Position numbers and translations under genes: made by a program. Below, piece by piece: positions 41,161 to 57,641 of a DNA stretch of 64,000 nucleotides. Under the pieces are notes generated by a model. It made no database searches and was not told where the DNA came from. It saw nothing but the letters and a program-made list of their open reading frames with translations. Source of the DNA: Physella acuta (lineage: Eukaryota; Mollusca; Gastropoda; Physidae); assembly GCF_028476545.1 (NCBI RefSeq), contig NW_026731568.1:679501-743500 (forward strand), written 5' to 3'. The stretch's first letter is position 1; each line of letters starts with the position of its first letter.

Positions 41161-42649
41161 CCTATCATAAGGCAGCTCAAAATATAATTAACTGAAATAC
41201 AACACATTTAGTACTTATTATTTTATAATAGAAGTAAACGGGGTGTTTATTTTATTGTTAGAATATGTTTTTGACAGGCTGACTATCTCAAAAATATAGG
41301 TAGTAGCTTAGGTCCGAGCAGCAGTATAGATCTACAGATTGCTTAATATAGGTCTAAAAATGATGATGTTGATATTGTACTATAACTTGAAAGCTACACA
41401 CAAAAAAACTCAGACGTTTTGATGTTGAGGTCTCCAATAAAATACATTCGTAAATATGTTTCAGGGAGCTAACAATACTAAACATAATTAAACACTCACC
41501 TGTTGTGTTTCTTCAGATGTTAAAACTTGTCCTGATCCTGATGTATCACAACTTTAATGTAGGGACATGATTTCTGATTGTGATCAACCCCTTCAGGATG
41601 TAGCTCATGTAGATGTTTTTAAGTAACGAGTTATCTCTACTGTTTTCTAAAATATCATTTGTAACCTCACTTACTTATGAACACATTTGTTAAGTAGGCC
41701 TATTTCTCGTAACCCTGTATAATTTTGTGTATACTCATTATAAAGTGGCTATGTTTATGTACGATATTTTTAAATAAGAAAACTACATTCGACATATTTG
41801 CTTGATTATTTCAAATCCGTTTGGGTTAATTATCACCTGACAAAACAAAAGCAATCTTTCCACATTTTATAATAAATATCACACCATGACAAATGATTTG
41901 CTACTTCAGCCGACCCACATATTTTCCTTTTCCATTTAGTAAAGAAAAAAATAGCACTGGCTTTTGTATATTTTAATTGTTCAGTGTAAACTAACTTCAA
42001 ATGTTTCAATTGTAAACCTATTCTTGTAAATTATGAAAAAGCTATACAACTTTAATAACTACATCACAGACACATTTAGAAAAATGTGTATTGATTTATT
42101 ATTGTCCACCGAAGTGTATTTAACCTTGTTAATTTGCTCGTCTTTCCTTAATTCTTTTGTCGTTCGATGTCTTCATCAGGAAATTGTGTCCGCATGAACT
42201 AAACCCAGAAAATAATTCTGATTAAACATAAATTCAAAATTAAATTGAACGTGCACCAGTGTTATGACCTGCTTTGCAACAATTAAGTCGTCGGTACCCA
42301 TAACATGTGATTATAGGCCCATATATATGTTAATCATGATTGTGAAAAATATTTTATTAAATAGTTATTGGTCTAAACGCAATGTCCTTTACTACACGTT
42401 GAACGATATTGGTGACAAAGCAAAGACATAACTACTTAGCTAAAAATCCGACGCATTAAAAATAATACAGACTACTACTATAAGAAAAATCAAGTTACAT
42501 TATTAGTCAACACAACACAATATTAAATGAACACACTGATTAAGAGACTTACATGATTCCTTTAAAAACCCGGCTGTTCAATGGTATTTCTGTGATTTTT
42601 AAAGTAATTCGAATTAGGGGACATTTGGCCGAGAAAATTGAATTCATTT
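41161..42649. other. Array flank, no gene seen
   Basis: It matches 14430-15480 and 30230-31500. The only notable point is the conserved 'atcacctgacaaaacaaaagc' stretch shared by all blocks. Confidence 0.5.
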
Positions 42650-43075
42650 TACAGAATACTTCTCGATAAGTAGATCCATAAATGAAAATTAAATGTGAAT
42701 GAAATCATTCATTTCTTCGTATTCTAAAATTGGAAGATGGCACCCTTAGTTTCGTGTACTTTCCATAGTGTAAACATGTGACATGTGACGTCACTGTTTA
42801 TTGCGTTCTTGTCACAATAATACATACTTTTCCGGCTGTATAATTAAAATTGTGTTTCTACATTGGAATATTGCTTTATTTATATTTTCTTTCTTTGAAT
42901 AACATTTAATTTATACATTTAAAACATCTAACACATTATTTTCAACTAAAGTCCGTATCTTTAAATTCTCTATATATCGCTGAACATACTGATCAACAAA
43001 AATGTTGCGGACAGAGAGAGAGAGAATTGCGCACATGGTCTTTTAAGTATTAAGATAACAGTAACAAGTATACTT
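42650..43075. mobile_element. Single arm of the fold-back element
   Basis: It matches the right arm at 25880-26571: 'gtgacgtcactgtttattgc', 'catctaacacattattttca', (GA)n, then 'gcgcacatggtcttttaag' and an AAGAT end. Confidence 0.65.
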
Positions 43076-43629
43076 TGTAGGTTATGAAGGTCCGATAATG
43101 ACGTGTCAATTTAATACTGCCTTTTAAAATGGTTATTAAATTAATAGGTTCCTGACTTCTTGGAAGTGCGAGCATTTAAGGCCTTTTGGTGCAATGAATA
43201 AACAAAGTTAACTGCACGAGTACAAGTAAATTTGCTAGACTAAAATGCTAATTACATGTACGTGAAAACAGTGAAACAAAGAGCACGTGCGAGTCAGAAC
43301 CCGAGTGGTCTGCCACGACTCACGTGCGAGTCAGAACCCGACCTGTCTAACGACCCACGTGCGATGGAGGCCAGATAAATGAGTTCAAGTTTCAGGTTCC
43401 CCTCCCGCTCCTTAATATGCACTTTGATCTGCGTGTATCGCGTGGTGGCTGATAATTCTTAGTGGTCATCCGGACCACACGTGTAAGTCAACCAACGTTC
43501 AGCCAGTTAACTAACAAGAAATCCTGGCGGAGAAAAGACGGCAGGGGTGGTAATGACGCTCAGGTCATGTCTACCTGGCTCTTACCACAAGCAATGCATT
43601 TATTTCGTATTGATCCAAAATAAACTTAC
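43076..43629. other. Array flank with two CACGTG-containing repeats
   Basis: Around 43280-43375 'cacgtgcgagtcagaacccga' occurs twice and 'cacgtgcga' once more: a short local repeat with E-boxes. 43380-43600 is homologous to 17060-17300. No gene is seen. Confidence 0.4.
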
Positions 43630-43726
43630 CTGTATAAGAGTTCGATATCACGAAAAGGCATAAGATAGAAAACAAAATGAACCAACATGGTGCACATATT
43701 AACCAGACTGGTTTAACTGTCGACAT
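43630..43726 (-). CDS. Candidate alternative signal-peptide first exon
   Basis: On the minus strand CACCATG opens 32 codons (MSTVKPVWLICAPCWFILFS…) with a strong hydrophobic core and ends in phase 1 at ACAG|GTAAGT. Phase and donor fit the Ig1a acceptors of the array exactly, but the sequence is unrelated to the 17-codon MLCNF-type leaders. The next acceptor downstream is IgR-3 Ig1a at 39188, 4.4 kb away, beyond that gene's own first exon. It is an alternative promoter/first exon for IgR-3 or the remnant of a deleted gene. Confidence 0.55.
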
Positions 43727-43730
43727 GGTG

Positions 43731-44839
43731 TATTGTGTCAATTCCAAAACCGGAACAATTCCAGGCGGAACGAAATAAACGAAAAAAATTTGGCTGGTAA
43801 AATGTTATTTTATATCCACGTTACTTAGAATCCAGGCAGTGATTTTAAAAATCAGACTATAAACCCATCAGGGTCTTGTTTCAGTAAAACATAACACGAC
43901 AAAAGCGTAGAAGATCCTTCGTCACCGTTCTTGTCTGTATATTTTACTTTTAAACTAGGGGAATGTACTCTATCAAATACAATGCTTTAAGCAGCCCATT
44001 TTGAAAATGTCCAGATATTCTGTAGGATATAGATGTCGACTCTCACAAAAGTTTATCACCATCAGTGGATATAGTTTATTATTTGTTTTCGTTTTAAAGC
44101 ATAGGCCAACTTTAAATAGGGCGATGTTTAAAAGTGTCTTTAATTAAAATTCGTTTTTAAATAATAAATATTCATTAACGTAAAACAACAACAAAAATTT
44201 AATAAAATAACAGATTAACATTAAATATAGACAATTATTTTCCGTTACATTTTTGCATTGAGTCAATAAATATCAATTTAATAAAAATTGTATCCTTAAA
44301 ATGTATTTCATAGTAATAGTATAACTTTTCCGGTTACTTAAAATTTTATAATTTTAATACTTTGTAATCCCAAATTTATTTTAGCTCTACTTTAAAACCC
44401 AAATCCCCCCCCCCTCTCAGCCCACCACGCCGATTGAAAAAACAATCCCTAGATTCATAAACATTTGCATTTTCAGTTTGCTTATTTTTATATATAGACG
44501 ATTAGTATTAGATCTATGTATAAGTAAACCATCTTAAATGAATGGAACTAGGCTACAAGTAAGAAAGAAGTATTACTATTGTAAATCTGTATCAGTCCTC
44601 ACAAGTCGATGACGAAACCTGTAATACTAAAGCGAACATGTAAGGCAAACTGACGCTGTAAATTACATGTCTGAGGCGGGAAAAATGTAAATCTTGAATA
44701 CATAGATTGAAGAATGTCTATGTGAGACTTGTTGATTTCAAATATTTTTTTTTGTTTTTGACACAATAACGAAATGATTAACACTGTAGATAATTGCTGA
44801 AACTTATAGAAAACAATAGTGTGAGTTATGATATTATTT
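43731..44839. other. Intergenic, no gene seen
   Basis: AT-rich sequence between the orphan first exon and the IgR-4 stop codon. It holds the IgR-4 3' UTR at its right end. A poly-C run lies at about 44410. Confidence 0.5.
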
Positions 44840-49050
<4,211 letters not shown>

Positions 49051-49365
49051 GTTTTGGAAAGTATTTCACTAAAGTCCACTGTGTGTGCAGCCAACTGGGC
49101 CTGTCGTGTGTCGCCGTCAAATGGTGGGTAACGCGACTGGTCTATGGGGGGAAAACCCCGAGCGTTAGCATTTATATAGACATAAAGCCAGGCTGGTGGG
49201 GTGACGTGAATCTTTGTATCAGGTCTCAGCTTTGATATACTCTGTGTTACAAGCAGGAAATAGATTCTTGCCTGGGTAGATGTTAGATCCTTGTCACACA
49301 GCAGGTTACGTAAAAATTTAGTAAGGGAACTTCTTCTTCTTTGTTTCTAATTTTAGTGTAGGAAA
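49051..49365 (-). promoter_or_regulatory. Conserved 5' flank of IgR-4
   Basis: Closely matches the proximal flanks of the other copies, including 'gccgtcaaatggtgggtaac' and TGACGTGAAT at about 49203. It ends where the interspersed repeat begins. Confidence 0.45.
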
Positions 49366-49370
49366 GGATC

Positions 49371-50105
49371 CCCCTCCAACACAAAAACTTTCTCGAATAT
49401 TCTTATATGAAACAACAGGAGATGGCAACTAGGGATATAGACATGATTGTTAATCCATTTTAAATACTTAAACTTTTTAAATAGAATAAAATCTCGTTAG
49501 AAAAAAGAATTGCACACCAAGTGAACGCCAAATAAAAAGTGCATAATAGTGCGGTCTAGTACTTTATAAATTCACATGCGTTTTTTTTTAGAAATCGGAA
49601 ATAGCGAAAATTAATACTTCCGGTGAACGGAGATTACTCAAAATTTAACAGAAGGGAGAGAATTAGATCTTTTACTTACGTGTGAAATTTCATTTATCTA
49701 TCTGAAATAGTACTCAAGTTATAGGCTTTTGAAAAATTGAAAGTAGAAAAAGTTCCACTTCCGGTTATCGGAAATCGCTCAAAAGTTGATACCTATCTAC
49801 GATTTTGATATAATACTTATATATGAAATTTTATCAACCTAGCTGTAACGTTACTCAAGTTATCGTATTTACACACACACAGACACACGGACAGAATTGG
49901 ATAATCCAGTTTTTCCAACTCCATTACGCATAAAACGCCAAATTTTTGATAAATTTGGATTTATAATTTTTGCCCGATTAAAATAAGTCCTCTATATCCC
50001 GGATGTAATGAAGGACTAAGGAGTAAAACGGTGAAAACTGTCAAAATTTCATGTGATTTTTGTGCACGATTAATACTTTCTATATACTCTATATACGAGA
50101 AAGTA
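49371..50105 (-). repeat. ~700-bp interspersed repeat, full-length copy
   Basis: Minus orientation, from the hairpin end at about 50105 ('tatatacgagaaagta' on the plus strand) to 'aaactttctcgaatattc' at 49385. It contains the internal dimer. It bounds the conserved IgR-4 5' flank. Confidence 0.8.
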
Positions 50106-50590
50106 AAAAAGTAAATTTAAATGCCCAAAGGTTATGGTTGTCAGAGACTTTTTCAGCAGTTCTATCGGGAACCTCCAATAATGCTTTCCTGTCTGTCGGC
50201 TCAATTTGTTTTCATTGTACAATGGAGAACAGACGAACGTTCGAGAAAGCATGGATCCGTCTCTATGAGATGAGTTCCGTGTTTTCTCGAAGGTTCTCTC
50301 GCGCGAATCAAGAATTGTGCCATAAAGTTTTATCTTCGCCATCTGGCCCGTAGGGCGCTCTATCGAGCATGAGCTGAGTGCTCGTGGCTCCCCTGCCCCC
50401 CTCAGTGTTGAAAACCTCATAGTTTACCCTCAGGCCAGACAGGTTGAACGAAGCGTAAGTATTTTGTCTGTGTCTCATTGGGAAGGGATTCAGGCAGATT
50501 CCTTTAGTAAAAGTTCCCGTTAACCTGACTACTCTATGTTGCTTCAGCAGAGCCACGAGAAAACAAAACTCTAAATCGGGCGCCGTTTTT
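50106..50590 (-). other. GC-elevated segment with unidentified frames
   Basis: This stretch is clearly less AT-rich than its surroundings. On the minus strand a frame from 50556 to 50308 reads …VVRLTGTFTKGICLNPFP…NLSGLRVNYEVFNTEGG… and another covers 50420-50070. I recognise neither. There is no clear splice site. It could be an exon of an unknown gene, a retrocopy or a repeat. Confidence 0.35.
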
Positions 50591-50740
50591 TTTTTTTTTT
50601 AGAATTTTTTTACAAGTTTTAATTTCTATTCCGTGTTTTCTTTCATGAGAAATCATTTTTCTAATCTCATGTAAGTTATTCTACTTACAAAAAAAGTTGC
50701 TTGTATACAATTTTGCTATATTTGTGCTAATAATAATATC

Positions 50741-50879
50741 CCGTTTTTCTTCCAGACTTTTTTCTCTATATAAATTTCATTTCTTTCGGGGGGAGGGCGG
50801 CAGATTTTCTTCGGGGAGATCCCTCCCCCCCCCTCTCCCCCCCCCCCCCCCCTTAAAGAGATGCCTGGAAGAAAGTCTG
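50741..50879. mobile_element. hAT-type element, TTCTTCCAG family
   Basis: Left end CCGTTTTTCTTCCAG and right end CTGGAAGAAAGTCTG form inverted repeats with mismatches. An exact 8-bp target duplication, ataatatc, lies at 50733-50740 and 50880-50887. The interior is a C/G-rich tract. It is related to 28682-28893. Confidence 0.85.
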
Positions 50880-50887
50880 ATAATATC

Positions 50888-51290
50888 CACTTACGGTATG
50901 TAGCATTTTTTGAACGACACGACCATGACATCTGCTGGGACTATTCTGTTAATAAATAGTTGATAATTTATTAAACAATTTCTAAGTCGAGTATGTAGAC
51001 TTTAATCGCCTGTTGCTTCTTATACTAGCTTAGTTTTGTTTTTTCTTTGCTTGCAGTATAGCTGATGGCCTTTGAGTAGGATACATTAATGACTGCACCC
51101 GGTTCAATTAAGTACTCTATTATTTCTTAATGACCATTGAGAAAAGCTAGCATTATAGGACTGTCACCATTTTATCAGTGAAATTTACGTCTGCTACTGC
51201 TTCAATCAACAAGCGAGCAGTGGCAAGATTTCCTTTATGAGCACTGAGTCAAAGGGAAGTAAATACATCTTTATAACTCATATCTATTCA
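50888..51290. other. Intergenic, nothing recognised
   Basis: No open frame with domain character, no repeat and no RNA gene is visible. Confidence 0.5.
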
Positions 51291-51295
51291 TATCA

Positions 51296-51868
51296 ACATC
51301 TTTGTTATTTCTTTATCAACATCTTTGTTATTTCTTTATCAACATCTTTGTGTATTTCTTTATCAACGTCTTTGTGTATTTCTTTATCAACATTTTTGTT
51401 ATTTCTTTATCAACATCTTTGTTATTTCTTTATCAACATCTTTGTGTATTTCTTTATCAACTCTGTGTGTATTTCTTTATCAACATCTTTGTTATTTCTT
51501 TATCAACATCTTTGTGTATTTCTTTATCAACATCTTTGTTATTTCTTTATCAACATCTTTGTTATTTCTTTATCAACATCTTTGTGTATTTCTTTATCAA
51601 CATCTTTGTGTATTTCTTTACCAACATTTTTGTTATTTCTTTATCAACATCTTTGTTATTTCTTTATCAACATCTTTGTGTATTTCTTTATCAACTCTGT
51701 GTGTATTTCTTTATCAACATCTTTGTTATTTCTTTATCAACATCTTTGTGTATTTCTTTATCAACATCTTTGTGTATTTCTTTATCAACATCTTTGTGTA
51801 TTTCTTTATCAACATCTTTGTGTATTTCTTTATCAACATCTTATCAACATCTTTGTTATTTCTTTATC
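51296..51868. repeat. 23/24-bp minisatellite with higher-order structure
   Basis: Units 'ttatttctttatcaacatct' plus ttg (23) and a 24-bp form with 'tgta' alternate irregularly. Variant units ('catttttg', 'caactctg') recur about 234 bases apart, so a block of about ten units was duplicated as a whole. The three overlapping long frames reading …INIFV… are artefacts of this. Confidence 0.9.
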
Positions 51869-52635
51869 ACCATCGATTGCAGCACTTTAGGAGATTAGAT
51901 CTGTTTTTGCATGTGGTCAATATGTGCGTATTTGTGTTTGTGCTCATGTAACAGCATTTAAACAATCAAATATCTGCTCTATTCTTCAAATGGACCTCAA
52001 CAAGTACATTAGACATTTATGACATGCGCTTTACGTGAACTAATCGCTCCTACCCACAATTACAGACAAATTTTAAAAGCAACACTTTTTTTTTCATTAG
52101 TATAAGTTTAATCACATCATATCAAAATAAATATTAAAAATATAACGAAGTGGTCATGTGCCAAATGTCTATATCACAGAAACGGTTCCACAGCAAATCC
52201 TTTATAAACTTGATATTAATTATTTCTTTGTTACATCAATTACTCCAACATTATTCAATTTCTAAGTCGTATTGATCAAATATCAGATCTATGCTTTAAT
52301 CGTGGTGTGTTTTACAAATTGTGATCCCCTTCAATTCTCTTTATAAAACACAGTCGATGGTGGCTAAATGCAAAACTTTAGATTAAAAAATGATGGGAAC
52401 AAAATTTCAGATACTGCAATAAAGCAAAAGAAATAAAAATACATTCTGTAATTTGTGGGCGTGTTATCAAATTAAGAAAACCATTCAAACTGATTTATCC
52501 TTGTCCATTACAAAATAACGTTCGACGAAACGCTCTCCGTCGCACAGGCTGATGTCGTACAGGTGCCCCGTTAACCAGCAAGCCTAAACGTCTCATCAAA
52601 CGACGTACTCGTGCTGGCAATGAATAAGAGGTGCA
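51869..52635. other. Intergenic, nothing firm
   Basis: AT-rich. A less AT-rich patch at 52510-52625 could be a decayed coding piece on the minus strand, but it is too short to name. Confidence 0.35.
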
Positions 52636-52641
52636 TTTATA

Positions 52642-52737
<96 letters not shown>

Positions 52738-52752
52738 CATACATATATATAT
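52636..52752. repeat. (AT)n microsatellite
   Basis: About 117 bases of AT with a few AC steps. The flanks are unremarkable. Confidence 0.95.
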
Positions 52753-52874
52753 CTACGTCGCCCAACCATGCACGTATTTCGACTCTCTAACCCTCCTCCC
52801 CCCCCTTCCTTGCCCTCTAGGTATGCGCAACAGTATGTACCCACCTTATCACAGAGCAGACATTAGTTTTACAT

Positions 52875-55800
52875 AGATCACAGAGGTCCATCATAGACCA
52901 GACATTAGGTCCATCATAGACCACAGAGGTCCATCATAGACCACAGAGGTCCATCATAGACCACAGAGGTCCATCATAGACCAGACATTAGGTCCATCAT
53001 AGACCACAGAGGTCCATCATAGACCACAGAGGTCCATCATAGACCACAGAGGTCCATCATAGACCAGACATTAGGTCCATTATAGACCACAGAGGTCCAT
53101 CATAGACCAGACATTAGGTCCATCATAGACCACAGAGGTCCATCATAGACCAGACATTAGGTCCATCATAGACCACAGAGGTCCATCATAGACCACAGAG
53201 GTCCATCATAGACCAGACATTAGGTCCATCATAGACCACAGAGGTCCATCATAGACCACAGAGGTCCATCATAGACCACAGAGGTCCATCATAGACCAGA
53301 CATTAGGTCCATTATAGACCACAGAGGTCCATCATAGACCAGACATTAGGTCCATCATAGACCACAGAGGTCCATCATAGACCAGACATTAGGTCCATCA
53401 TAGACCACAGAGGTCCATCATAGACCACAGAGGTCCATCATAGATTAGACATTAGGTCCATCATAGACCACAGAGGTCCATCATAGACCACAGAGGTCCA
53501 TCATAGACCACAGAGGTCCATCATAGACCACAGAGGTCCATCATAGACCAGACATTAGGTCCATTATAGACCACAGAGGTCCATTATAGACCAGACATTA
53601 GGTCCATCATAGACCACAGAGGTCCATCATAGACCAGACATTAGGTCCATCATAGACCACAGAGGTCCATCATAGACCACAGAGGTCCATCATAGACCAG
53701 ACATTAGGTCCATCATAGACCACAGAGGTCCATCATAGACCACAGAGGTCCATCATAGACCACAGAGGTCCATCATATACCACAGAGGTCCATCATAGAC
53801 CAGACATTAGGTCCATCATAGACCACAGAGGTCCATCATAGACCACAGAGGTCCATCATAGACCAGACATTAGGTCCATCAAAGACCACAGAGGTCCATC
53901 ATAGACCAGACATTAGGTCCATCATAGACCACAGAGGTCCATCATAGACCACAGAGGTCCATCATAGACCACAGAGGTCCATCATAGACCAGACATTAGG
54001 TCCATCATAGACCACAGAGGTCCATCATAGACCAGACATTAGGTCCATCAAAGACCACAGAGGTCCATCATAGACCAGACATTAGGTCCATCATAGACCA
54101 CAGAGGTCCATCATAGACCAGACATTAGGTCCATCATAGACCACAGAGGTCCATCATAGACCACAGAGGTCCATCATAGACCACAGAGGTCCATCATAGA
54201 CCACAGAGGTCCATCATAGACCACAGAGATCCATCATAGACCACAGTCCATCATAGACCACAGAGGTCCATCATAGACCACAGAGGTCCATCATAGACCA
54301 CAGAGGTTCATCATAGACCACATAGGTCCATCATAGACCAGACATTAGGTGCATCATAGACCACAGAGGTCCATCATAGACCACAGAGGTCCATCATAGA
54401 CCACAGAGGTCCATCATAGACCACAGAGGTCCATCATAAACCAGACATTAGGTCCATCATAGACCACAGAGGTCCATTATAGACCAGACATTAGGTCCAT
54501 CATAGACCACAGAGGTCCATCATAGACCAGACATTAGGTCCATCATAGACCACAGAGGTCCATCATAGACCACAGAGGTCCATCATAGACCAGACATTAG
54601 GTCCATCATAGACCACAGTGGTCCATAATAGACCAGACATTAGGTCCATCATAGACCACAGAGGTCCATCATAGACCACAGAGGTCCATCATAGACCACA
54701 GAGATCCATCATAAACCAGACATTAGGTCCACCATAGACCACAGAGGTCCATCATAGACCAGACATTAGGTCCATCATAGACCACAGAGGTCCATCATAG
54801 ACCAGACATTAGGTCCATCATAGACCACAGAGGTCCATCATAGACCACAGAGGTCCATCATAGACCAGACATTAGGTCCATCATAGACCACAGAGGTCCA
54901 TCATAGACCAGACATTAGGTCCATCATAGACCACAGAGGTCCATCATAGACCACAGAGGTCCATCATAGACCACAGAGGTCCATCATAGACCACAGAGGT
55001 CCATCATAGACCAGACATTAGGTCCATCATAGACCACAGAGGTCCATCATAGACCACAGAGGTCCATCATAGACCACAGAGGTCCATCATAGACCAGACA
55101 TTAGGTCCATCATAGACCACAGAGGTCCATCATAGACCAGACATTAGGTCCATCATAGACCACAGAGGTCCATCATAGACCACAGAGGTCCATCATAGAC
55201 CACAGAGGTCCATCATAGACCAGACATTAGGTCCATCATAGACCACAGAGGTCCATCATGGACCAGACATTAGGTCCATCATAGACCACAGAGGTCCATC
55301 ATAGACCAGACATTAGGTCCATCATAGACCACAGAGGTCCATCATAGACCAGACATTAGGTCCATCATAGACCAGACATTAGGTCCATCATAGACCACAG
55401 AGGTCCATCATAGACCACAGAGGTCCATCATAGACCACAGAGGTCCATCATAGACCACAGAGGTCCATCATAGACCACAGAGGTCCATCATAGACCAGAC
55501 ATTAGGTCCATCATAGACCACAGAGGTCCATCATAGACCACAGAGGTCCATCATAGACCACAGAGGTCCATCATAGACCACAGAGGTCCATCATAGACCA
55601 CAGAGGTCCATCATAGACCACAGAGGTCCATCATAGACCACAGAGGTCCATCATAACCACAGAGGTCCATCATAGACCACAGAGGTCCATCATAGACCAC
55701 AGAGGTCCATCATAGACCACATAGGTCCATCATAGACCACAGAGGTCCATCATAGACCACACAGGTCCATCATAGACCAGACATTAGGTCCATCATAGAC

Positions 55801-56388
55801 CACAGAAGTCCATCATAGACCACAGAGGTCCATCATAGACCAGACATTAGGTCCATCATAGACCACAGAGGTCCATCATAGACCAGACATTAGGTCCATC
55901 ATAGACCAGACATTAGGTCCATCATAGACCACAGAGGTCCATCATAGACCACAGAGGTCCATCATAGACCACAGAGGTCCATCATAGACCACAGAGGTCC
56001 ATCATAGACCCCAGAGGTCCATCATAGACCAGACATTAGGTCCATCATAGACCACAGAGGTCCATCATAGACCACAGAGGTCCATCATAGACCACAGAGG
56101 TCCATCATAGACCAGACATTAGGTCCATCATAGACCAGACATTAGGTCCATCATAGACCACTGAGGTCCATCATAGACCACAGAGGTCCATCATAGACCA
56201 CAGAGGTCCATCATAGACCACAGAGGTCCATCATAGACCACAGAGATCCATCATAGACCAGACATTAGGTCCATCATAGACCAGACATTAGGTCTATCAT
56301 AGACCACAGAGGTCCATCATAGACCACAGAGGTCCATCATAGACCTCAGAGGTCCATCATAGACCAGACATTAGGTCCGCCATAGACA
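52875..56388. repeat. 3.5-kb two-type minisatellite
   Basis: It is built from two units sharing 'ggtccatcatagacc': a 20-bp form with 'acaga' and a 23-bp form with 'agacatta', roughly 165 units in mixed order with few mutations. Each unit has a small inverted repeat (ggtc…gacc). The units touch without unique spacers, so it is not a CRISPR array. Lengths of 20 and 23 both shift the frame, and 'tag' recurs, so it is not coding. Confidence 0.95.
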
Positions 56389-56451
56389 ACATTTAAATAC
56401 AACAACATAAATCATATACAACCCCTCATATTAAACACAAGACCACTCCAC

Positions 56452-56615
56452 GAACACTACATGTCAACATACGTTTAGTCTAACAAGCTATGATCGATGT
56501 CACCAACACTACACATCAACTTACGTTTAGTCTAGCAAGCTATGATTGATGTCACCAACACTACACATCAACTTACGTTTAGTCTACCAAGCTATGATCG
56601 ATGTCACCAACAGTA
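56452..56615. repeat. 52-bp tandem repeat, 3 copies
   Basis: 'acgtttagtct' recurs at 56471, 56523 and 56575. The unit includes 'caagctatgatcgatgtcac'. It follows directly on the large minisatellite. Confidence 0.85.
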
Positions 56616-56987
56616 CACACTTCAGCATAGATTTGACGTCTGAAAATATTCCAGACTTCTAGACTGAAGGAAAAGAATAAAGTGCGTACTCTGTCTGTTT
56701 ACTTGCTGTGTCGAATAGTGTAGGTGTACATGTTTATTAAACATAGATCTAGATCACACTTTCTCTAAATGGGCCGTAGAATGAATTTAATCAAGATTAA
56801 AACAAAATCAATTAAATCAATAGCTTAAAAAATATACGATTGTGCATGTAGGTAAGTTTAGCTGTCAAGTAAAATCCGTGTCAAAAGGTTTTAGTTATTT
56901 TAGACGACCTAATTAATTTTTTATATGAATTAATTAAAGCATAAAGATGGGCCTATTATTCACCGCAATATTATACCCATATTTTTA
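56616..56987. other. Intergenic, nothing recognised
   Basis: AT-rich and without frames or repeats of note. Confidence 0.5.
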
Positions 56988-57641
56988 GCGCAATTTCCAT
57001 TCTGGAGAATTGCGTTTATTAACCCGTCATTTCTGGATGGATGGATGGATGAATGTATGGATGTGTGTCCGCAGCTTTAAGTCGTATCTCCTCCTCAACG
57101 AAGCAATATCGATGACGAGTTACAAAAACAATTATGTTAAGCAAGTTACGAGGATGAACATAGGCCATAAAAATTCCGGGTTTCTTTTATGGATTTCCCA
57201 GAAAAGACAAAAAACCTCGAAAAAAATTCAGTTTTTGGCCCATATCTCGGCAACCAGACCACTTAGCGACTTGAAACATGTACCAATCGATTCCTGCCAT
57301 AATTTAGAACAATATTGCCGAAGAAAGTTTTCAAAAATATCCTTTCGTTTGGTCACCAAAAAAATTTTTGAATTAATTAAAATTTGGACCGAATTAGTAG
57401 GCATTTTATGCAACCACACCACACGCGTCATCACGTTCAATAGCTGCGCCATCACGTTCAATGGCTGCGACATCACGATCGGTAGCTAGGCGCGCAATGG
57501 TTTTTAGTCATGTTACTCTATTGTAAATAAAACATGTAAAATACTGAAACGTTTTAATAACTAACCAATGGTTTTACTAACCCTGCTCTTGATTTACGCT
57601 ACGACAGAGCTATTTTTAGATAACATAAGGAAATTGCGCTA
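56988..57641 (+). mobile_element. Non-autonomous DNA element with 16-bp TIRs and a terminal hairpin
   Basis: Left end TTTTAGCGCAATTTCC and right end GGAAATTGCGC(T)AAAA are inverted repeats. The left end also folds on itself (cgcaatttcc…ggagaattgcg). Inside are (ATGG)n, the 'ttaagtcgtatctcctcctc' stretch and a short 'catcacgttcaatggctgcg' repeat. A 159-codon frame (57010-57489) has no domain character. No transposase is present. Confidence 0.75.

Noticed and set aside
51237-51951. Three overlapping frames of about 200 codons (INIFV-type)
   Set aside because: All three frames of one minisatellite are open at once; there is no codon bias or domain.
52875-56388. CRISPR-like appearance of a regular repeat array
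   Set aside because: Units adjoin without unique spacers and the genome is animal. It is a minisatellite.
57010-57489. 159-codon plus frame
   Set aside because: It lies wholly inside a non-autonomous element with terminal inverted repeats, and the truncated copy at 25128-25505 does not keep it.
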